A stretch of 64,000 nucleotides of DNA from Sphaerisporangium rhizosphaerae (GTDB lineage Bacteria; Actinomycetota; Actinomycetes; Streptosporangiales; Streptosporangiaceae): contig NZ_JBHTCG010000006.1 of NCBI RefSeq assembly GCF_042665155.1, positions 124,001 through 188,000 of the forward strand. Reading direction: 5' to 3'. Under the pieces are notes generated by a model that worked only from the letters and a program-made list of their open reading frames with translations, did not search any database and was not told the DNA's origin. Below, piece by piece: positions 59,343 to 64,000 of the stretch. The position numbers and the translations under genes are program-made. Every line of letters starts with the position of its first letter. The stretch's first letter is position 1.

Positions 59343-60079
59343 GCCGCGCCGACGCCTGGATTCGCTGGAGCACGGCCGCGGTGGTGACCCTGCTCGCGGT
59401 CGTCGCCGGGATCGTGTCCTACCGCCACGCGCTCGAGGTCGTCCGCCTGCACGGCGAGGACGGGTTCACCGCCTACCTGGTGCCCGCGACGGTCGACGGC
59501 CTGATCTACGCGTCATCCATGGTGCTGCTCGACTGCGCGCGGCGCGCGGTCCGTGTGCCCGCCCTGGCGCGCGTGTCGCTCGGTCTCGGCATCCTGGCCA
59601 CCCTGGCGGCGAACGTCGCGCACGGGGCCGCTCACGGCGTCGTCGGGGGAGTCGTCGCCGCGTGGCCGGCCGTCGCCCTCGTCCTGGCATACGAGACGCT
59701 CATGGCGTTGATCCGGCGCGCGGCGACGGTGGCCGGCGAGCTGCTCGTCGAGGACGCACCCGGTGCACCCGAGAGCGCACCCGAGCCGGGCGGGTTCCTC
59801 GGCGCGCTGCCCGTGCTCGGCCCCGTCGAGGGCTTCCCGCGGGCCGTCCTGGCGGCCGGCGACGCGCCCGGGCGGGTGGTCGTCACCGAGCGCCTGCCCG
59901 AGCTGGAGACCGCACCCGAGGACGTGCCCGCGCTGCACCTGGAGGCCGCCGAGCGCTACGCCGGCGAGCTGTCTGCCGGGCGCCTGCCGTCGGTGCGCCG
60001 CATCAAGCGGGAGATGCGCCTCGGCCAGGACAACGCCAGGCAGGTGCGCGCGTACCTCGCCGGGTGCACCCGCACCTGA
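59339..60079 (+). CDS. DUF2637 membrane protein (spread-type)
   Basis: 246 residues. Four hydrophobic segments: STAAVVTLLAVVAGIVSYRHAL, DGFTAYLVPATVDGLIYASSMVLL, VSLGLGILATLAANVAHGA, AWPAVALVLAYETLMALI, which is the DUF2637 pattern, then a C-terminal winged-helix-like end (LPSVRRIKREMRLGQDNARQVRAYLAG). Proteins of this kind stand before the FtsK gene in actinomycete elements and likely aid spread. GTG start coupled to the upstream gene. Confidence 0.82.
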   Translation: MSRADAWIRWSTAAVVTLLAVVAGIVSYRHALEVVRLHGEDGFTAYLVPATVDGLIYASSMVLLDCARRAVRVPALARVSLGLGILATLAANVAHGAAHGVVGGVVAAWPAVALVLAYETLMALIRRAATVAGELLVEDAPGAPESAPEPGGFLGALPVLGPVEGFPRAVLAAGDAPGRVVVTERLPELETAPEDVPALHLEAAERYAGELSAGRLPSVRRIKREMRLGQDNARQVRAYLAGCTRT

Positions 60080-60096
60080 CCGCACCCGAAAACGCA

Positions 60097-60136
60097 CCCG
60101 ACCCCGGACCACCTGCCAAGACGTCCCGGGGTCGGG
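60097..60136 (+). other. GC-rich hairpin before the translocase gene
   Basis: CCCGACCCCGG (60097-60107) pairs with CCGGGGTCGGG (60126-60136), an 11-bp stem, 18-base loop, 26 bases before the start at 60163. Confidence 0.65.
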
Positions 60137-60162
60137 TCCCCACCGGAATGGAGATCACCATC

Positions 60163-61953
60163 ATGACGCACACCTTCGACCGGCCCCAGACCCCGCCCGA
60201 GTTCTGGACCAAGCCCACCCCGGTGCGCGACCGGGTGCACCTGCTCGCCCACCAGGTGCGGCAGGGCAAGTACGGCCGCCGCGGCGCCCGGTTCGCCTTC
60301 CGGACGGCGACCGCGCCCCTGTCCGGCACGGGTGCGCTCGCCCGCCACTTCTGGCGGTGGGTGCGGGCCGACGACTACGCGGGCACCGACGACCACATCT
60401 TCCGCGAGGGGGTGCGGACCCGCCGGCGGCGCACCGCGTGGTGGGTCGGCAGTGGATATCTCGCGGCGACCGCGGCCGGGGCGGTGCTCGACACCTCGGC
60501 GCCGCTGCTGTCGCTCGGCGTCGTGGTGTCGGTCGGGACCACCGTCGAGGTGCGCAGGCGCATCGTCGAGCGCCCTACGCCGCTGAAGCTGGCCGGGTTC
60601 CGCAAGAACACCCCGGCGGAGAACACTGTCGTCCGCGCTGCCATCGACGCCAAGTTGGGGCGCGCCGAGGGGATGCGGCTGGCCGCGCCGATCGTCAACG
60701 AGCCCGGCGGGTGGTCGACCGTCGTGCAGCTGCCGCCCGGACAGCGGGCCCGCCAGGCGCTCGGCAAGGAAGCCGACTTCGCCTCGGCGCTCGGCGTCGG
60801 GGAAACGCAGGTGGTGTTCGAGCTGCTGCCCGAGCACGCTGGGCGCCTGGCGGTGTACGTCGCCAAGTCCGACCCGTTCCTGAAGGTGTACCCCTCCCCG
60901 CTGATCGGCTGGACGCAGCCGCTCGACTTCTGGGCGGGCATCCCGGCCGGGGTCAACGGCCGCGGCCGGATGGAGGTTCTCCGCCTGGTCGACGCCTCGC
61001 TCCTGGTGGCCGGCGAGCCGCGCGCCGGGAAGTCGGCGGCCGTCAACGGCATCATCGGCGCGGCGGCGCTCGCGGTCACCCCGAAGATCCACCTGTGGGA
61101 CGGGAAGGGCGCTGGGGACCACCGGCCGTGGCGGAAGATCGCGCACACCGCGCAGAAGCGCAACGCGCCCGGCCTGCTCGCGCACCTGAAGCGGATGCAG
61201 GCGCGGATGGAAGAGGTGTTCGACCTGCTCGACGCCGCGGGCGGGTCGACGAAGCTGACGCCCGAGCTGTGCCGCCGCTTCGGCGTCGACGTCGAGCTGA
61301 CGGTGGTCGACGAGACCCGGTACTACGTGACCTCCCCGCAGGGGGACGAGATCGTGGAGGCGATGGTGGACATCGCCTCGCGCGGCCCGGCCGCCGGCGT
61401 GCTGCTCGTGCTCGCCTCCCAGCGGATGACCACCGACGCGATCCCCGGCCCGCTCAAGGGGGTGTGCTCGCTGCGCTGGGCGATGCGCTGCCCGGACACC
61501 ACCGCCTCGAACGCGGTGCTCGGCCAGGGCGCGGCCGGCGCCGGGTACAACGCCTCCGACATCCCCCGCTCGCACCGCGGCGTCGGCATCCTCGACGCCG
61601 ACGGCGCCGACCCGGTCAAGGTCCGGTCCTACTTCCTCGACGACCAGGGGACCGACCTGGTCGAAGTCGCCGAGGCGGCGTACGCGCTGCGGGCCGCCGC
61701 GGGCACGCTGCCTGACCACGTGCAGGACGCGCCTGCCGAGGACCCGGCCGAGAAGATCCTGGCCGCGTTCGGCGACGACGATCGGCTGCACACCGCCGAG
61801 CTCGCCGAGCGGCTCGGCGACGGGTGGAACGCCTCGCGGATCGCCGAGACCCTGCGCCCGTACGGCATCGCGCCGGGCGACGTGAAGATCGCTGGAGTGA
61901 ACCGGAACGGCTACCGACGCCAGGACTTGGAGGGCGTTCTCACCCGCGCCTGA
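60163..61953 (+). CDS. FtsK/SpoIIIE-type DNA translocase of the second element
   Basis: 596 residues: an N-terminal helical part and one or two membrane segments (VGSGYLAATAAGAVLDTSAPLLSLGVVVSVG), then the motor domain with Walker A at Lys290 (LLVAGEPRAGKSAAVNG), a Walker B-like LTVVDETRYYV and the sensor motif VLLVLASQRMTTDAIPG, and a C-terminal winged-helix-like domain (LHTAELAERLGDGWNASRIAETLRPYGIAPG). I chose ATG at 60163, since GGAG lies 9 bases upstream; one at 60148 is possible. It belongs to the TraSA type of conjugative translocases. Confidence 0.87.
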   Translation: MTHTFDRPQTPPEFWTKPTPVRDRVHLLAHQVRQGKYGRRGARFAFRTATAPLSGTGALARHFWRWVRADDYAGTDDHIFREGVRTRRRRTAWWVGSGYLAATAAGAVLDTSAPLLSLGVVVSVGTTVEVRRRIVERPTPLKLAGFRKNTPAENTVVRAAIDAKLGRAEGMRLAAPIVNEPGGWSTVVQLPPGQRARQALGKEADFASALGVGETQVVFELLPEHAGRLAVYVAKSDPFLKVYPSPLIGWTQPLDFWAGIPAGVNGRGRMEVLRLVDASLLVAGEPRAGKSAAVNGIIGAAALAVTPKIHLWDGKGAGDHRPWRKIAHTAQKRNAPGLLAHLKRMQARMEEVFDLLDAAGGSTKLTPELCRRFGVDVELTVVDETRYYVTSPQGDEIVEAMVDIASRGPAAGVLLVLASQRMTTDAIPGPLKGVCSLRWAMRCPDTTASNAVLGQGAAGAGYNASDIPRSHRGVGILDADGADPVKVRSYFLDDQGTDLVEVAEAAYALRAAAGTLPDHVQDAPAEDPAEKILAAFGDDDRLHTAELAERLGDGWNASRIAETLRPYGIAPGDVKIAGVNRNGYRRQDLEGVLTRA

Positions 61954-62046
61954 CGGCCTCTACCCGGCCTCTACCGCCCCGGAAGGGTCTACCCCGCCTC
62001 TACCGTCACTGAGCTGCACGGTAGGGGCGGTAGAGGCTTGTGGGGC

Positions 62047-62307
62047 TCACCCCTCAGCGCCGGATTCGGGCCACTGGTCACGCGGGCGGACGTACACGCC
62101 CATGCCCTGGATCGTCTCGACGAGCCCTTCGTCCTTCAGCACCTTGACCGCCTTGCGCAGGGTGTCGCGTGCGACCTCGAACTGTGCTTCCAGCTCGACG
62201 AGGGACGGGATGCGCCGGCCGGGCGGGATGTCGCCGGACATGATCCGTTCGCGCAGTGCGTTGGCGATCTGCCGGTACGGCGGTATCGGTGCGTCCCTGT
62301 CGATCAC
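62047..62307 (-). CDS. GntR-family repressor, KorSA-like
   Basis: 86 residues or a little more: DAPIPPYRQIANALRERIMSGDIPPGRRIPSLVELEAQFEVARDTLRKAVKVLKDEGLVETIQGMGVYVRPR, a lone GntR winged helix without an effector domain, as in KorSA, which controls transfer in pSAM2. The start is uncertain (GTG at 62307, or ATG at 62342); neither has a strong site. It is divergent from the small genes at 62470. Confidence 0.82.
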   Translation of the reverse strand: MIDRDAPIPPYRQIANALRERIMSGDIPPGRRIPSLVELEAQFEVARDTLRKAVKVLKDEGLVETIQGMGVYVRPRDQWPESGAEG

Positions 62308-62411
62308 ACGCGGCAAGGTATGTGACCAGCACTGACGAACCATAGCTACCCCAGAGGCTAGACGGGGGTAGTACACCGGTCTTACGGTGGGTAACGCTAC
62401 GACAACGAAGC

Positions 62412-62446
62412 GGGGCCCGCAGGCGCTGACACGCCGTACGGGCCCC
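62412..62446 (+). other. GC-rich leader hairpin
   Basis: GGGGCCCG (62412-62419) pairs with CGGGCCCC (62439-62446), 19-base loop, followed by TTGATC and then the start context CCCATG, the same layout as at 58602. Confidence 0.6.
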
Positions 62447-62469
62447 TTGATCGCATCGGAGTGCGACCC

Positions 62470-62739
62470 ATGGTCAAGCGTAGAGGCGTGAGAAGACGGC
62501 AGGGGGTTGTCGAGCCTGCGGGTAGCCGCCCCCACCAGTGGGACCCGGCGAAGCGGGCCGCCGCCGCACAGCTCGACCAGATCGAACCCGGATGGCACGT
62601 CTTCTACGGCCCCGGGACGCGCCGGTTCGCCGCCATCGCCCTGTGGCCGGTCCCCGATCCGTTGCGCGTCGAGGCGTACGACGTCGAGGAGCTGCGCGAG
62701 TTGATGCGCGACGCCGAGCTCACGGCGGCCATCGGATGA
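62470..62739 (+). CDS. Small element protein (89 aa), unknown function
   Basis: Basic N-terminus (VKRRGVRRRQG), then WDPAKRAAAAQLDQIEPGWHVFYGPGTRRFAAIALWPVPDPLRVEA, a compact alpha/beta shape, and an acidic end helix. GGAG lies 8 bases before the ATG; a GTG at 62461 is an alternative. The stop overlaps the next start (ATGA). Confidence 0.68.
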   Translation: MVKRRGVRRRQGVVEPAGSRPHQWDPAKRAAAAQLDQIEPGWHVFYGPGTRRFAAIALWPVPDPLRVEAYDVEELRELMRDAELTAAIG

Positions 62740-63101
62740 GCGGCCAGGACGACGAGCCGGCCGACCCGTACGGCCTCGGTCCCGACGCGCGGATCTCGGT
62801 GGGCGGCTACTTCCCGAGCACCTCGGCGCCGGTCGCCGACCCGCCTGTGCCCGACGAGGTGATGCAGGAGGTTCTGCGCAGCCTCGCGCTGCTGGAGCAG
62901 ACCTACCCGGCGTGGCGGTTCTGGCGCCTGACGGCCTCGAACGGCACGCCGGGCGGTTGGAAAGCCGTCAGGCGCATCCCTCTGACGCACGCGCAGCGGG
63001 TCGCCGGCCTGATCTCGATCATCGAGCGCGGCGACGTTCCGGGCCTGGTGATGGCACTCGCGGTACAAGACGAGATCGCCCATCAGACCGGGTACGCCTG
63101 A
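62736..63101 (+). CDS. Small element protein (121 aa), unknown function
   Basis: Acidic Pro-rich N-terminus followed by a helical domain (PDEVMQEVLRSLALLEQTYPAWRFWRLTASNG...RVAGLISIIERGDVPGLVMALAVQDEIAHQTG). Translationally coupled to the gene before it. No family recognised. Confidence 0.68.
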   Translation: MSGQDDEPADPYGLGPDARISVGGYFPSTSAPVADPPVPDEVMQEVLRSLALLEQTYPAWRFWRLTASNGTPGGWKAVRRIPLTHAQRVAGLISIIERGDVPGLVMALAVQDEIAHQTGYA

Positions 63102-63154
63102 CCATGCTCCCGCCCGGCCACCTCCGTCCGCAGCGGGCCGGGCGGGTCTGAACG

Positions 63155-63190
63155 CTCGGCCCCGTGCAGCACCACCTGCACGGGGCCGAG
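63155..63190 (+). terminator. 15-bp GC-rich hairpin, copy 1
   Basis: CTCGGCCCCGTGCAG (63155-63169) and CTGCACGGGGCCGAG (63176-63190), 6-base loop. An almost identical hairpin lies at 63807-63842. It follows the gene ending at 63101 and precedes the DUF4190 gene. Confidence 0.75.
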
Positions 63191-63298
63191 CCACCGTCGC
63201 ACCTGGAGCCCCAACCGTCTCGGTATGACCGGTCACCCCGGCCGTGCGGTCGCACGTCTCACAAGCCGTCGCCCGACCTTCAAGAGGAGAACCTCCCG

Positions 63299-63787
63299 AT
63301 GACCTACCCGCAGCAGCACGGGCCGCAGGGCCACCCGCAGCCGTACCCGCAGGGCTACCCGCAACAGGCGTACATGCCGCCGCCCGGACAGCCCCCATAC
63401 GGCTACCGGCCCGAGCCGAAGAACGGTCTCGGCCTGGCCGCGGTCATCGTCGGCGGCATCGGCATCCTGTTCGGCTTCGTGCCGCTCACGTTCTGGGTCG
63501 CCGGGCCGCTCGCGCTCACCTCGATCGCGCTCGGCCTGGCCGGCATTGCGCGGGTGCGCCGGGGGACGGCGACCAACCAGGCCGTCAGCTCCATCGGCCT
63601 GGTGCTCGGCGTGCTCGCCGCGGGGTTCTCCATCTGGGGTGCCGTCACGTTCTTCGGTGCGCTGAATGACCTGTCGGACAGCCTGAAGTCGCCGGAGACG
63701 AGGGCATCGGAAGGGATCGCCGAGCTGTCGAAGTGCTTCCAGGACCACAAGGGGGAGCCTGACGTCCTGGAGAAGTGCACGAAGTAG
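63299..63787 (+). CDS. DUF4190-type small membrane protein
   Basis: 162 residues: a Pro/Gln/Gly/Tyr-rich cytoplasmic N-terminus (YPQGYPQQAYMPPPGQPPYG), two membrane helices (GLAAVIVGGIGILFGFVPLTFWVAGPLALTSIALGLAG and AVSSIGLVLGVLAAGFSIWGAVTFF) and an acidic external end. GAGGAG lies 8 bases before the ATG. DUF4190 proteins are common in actinomycetes; no function is assigned. Confidence 0.8.
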   Translation: MTYPQQHGPQGHPQPYPQGYPQQAYMPPPGQPPYGYRPEPKNGLGLAAVIVGGIGILFGFVPLTFWVAGPLALTSIALGLAGIARVRRGTATNQAVSSIGLVLGVLAAGFSIWGAVTFFGALNDLSDSLKSPETRASEGIAELSKCFQDHKGEPDVLEKCTK

Positions 63788-63806
63788 CCTCGGCCCCTGG
63801 ACAGCA

Positions 63807-63842
63807 CTCGGCCCCGTGCAGCGTCACCTGCACGGGGCCGAG
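63807..63842. terminator. 15-bp GC-rich hairpin, copy 2
   Basis: Same two arms as copy 1 (63807-63821 and 63828-63842) with the 6-base loop changed. Here it lies between convergent genes and so can terminate both. Confidence 0.78.
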
Positions 63843-63848
63843 GCGTCT

Positions 63849-64000
63849 TCAGGGGGTGGCGAGGTACTTGAAGCCGAACTCGTTGCCGAGCCGGTGAGCG
63901 TCGGCCTCCTCGCGGATCACCGCGCCCGGCATATTGACGTTGACGACCGGCTTGCCGCCACCCCCGTAGGAGGACGGTTCAACCGAGCCGGGCGGGTTCG
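63849..64000 (-). CDS. C-terminal end of a larger protein, possibly a phage tail (tape-measure-like) protein
   Basis: The frame is open from the edge to a TGA at 63849. The visible end reads Gly/Pro/Ser-rich, then GGGGKPVVNVNMPGAVIREE, then ADAHRLGNEFGFKYLATP. Ends of this form (VNVxxPGAVIREEADxHRLGNEF) recall the C-termini of actinophage tape-measure proteins, from memory only. If so, phage genes adjoin or belong to the second element. Confidence 0.45.
   Translation of the reverse strand, partial: NPPGSVEPSSYGGGGKPVVNVNMPGAVIREEADAHRLGNEFGFKYLATP

Larger units (their letters stand above)
58150..64000. mobile_element. Second mobile element (AICE-like, perhaps with phage genes), left end only
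   Basis: From the glnA1-like remnant to the edge of the window all genes are of mobile-element type: a small HTH protein, two DUF6907 proteins, a DUF2637 protein, an FtsK-type translocase, a GntR/KorSA-like repressor, small coupled genes and a DUF4190 protein. GC-rich hairpins separate them. No integrase is inside the window; it should lie at the other end, next to glnA1. It is unrelated in sequence to the first element. Confidence 0.65.

Overview
The window is high-GC actinomycete chromosome, most likely from a Streptosporangiales genus such as Nonomuraea or Streptosporangium (an inference). The evidence is the pervasive G/C third-position bias, an F420-dependent enzyme gene (npdG), a WhiB-family protein, the paired glnA2 and glnE genes, and actinomycete-type conjugative elements that use a single FtsK-like translocase. 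I see no rRNA, tRNA or CRISPR array.

Layout. 1-17.6 kb is chromosomal: the end of an alpha/beta hydrolase-membrane fusion, map, npdG, a Cys/Met PLP enzyme, panB, an MFS exporter with its TetR regulator, nadE, an MFS gene divergent from an ArsR-type regulator over a clear operator, a repeat-rich expansin-like surface protein, and glnA2 preceded by a GlnR-box match. 17.5-34.3 kb is a complete integrative and conjugative element (AICE, about 16.7 kb) inserted in the last codons of glnA2. It carries int/xis, a primase-polymerase plus DUF3631 ATPase replication module beside a striking dyad-symmetric repeat array, a cytosine methyltransferase, a TraB/FtsK translocase and spread-type membrane protein, many tiny Cys-rich proteins in overlapping frames, a WhiB protein, a divergent Cro/CI-type regulator, and AT-richer cargo. 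A displaced copy of the glnA2 3' end marks the far boundary.

34.4-58.1 kb is chromosomal again. Its centre is a six-gene operon (grpE-like, a lidless dnaK-like gene, a large helical/beta-sandwich protein, two zinc-ribbon P-loop GTPase-like proteins and a GTPase-associated protein). It resembles the GAP1/TRAFAC-GTPase plus chaperone loci that have been predicted as biological-conflict systems. Next come a glutamine amidotransferase, glnE, a polysaccharide deacetylase lipoprotein, several regulators and a Gfo/Idh/MocA oxidoreductase.

58.15-64 kb is the near end of a second mobile element. Its boundary is a short antisense remnant encoding HEFELYYDV-stop, the C-terminus typical of type I glutamine synthetase (GlnA1). 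The element carries DUF6907, DUF2637, FtsK-like and GntR/KorSA-like genes and a DUF4190 protein. At the edge is the C-terminus of a possible phage tail protein. If this reading is right, two unrelated elements in one neighbourhood have each used the 3' end of a glutamine synthetase gene as their attachment site. Both elements share a habit of placing GC-rich hairpins between small genes.
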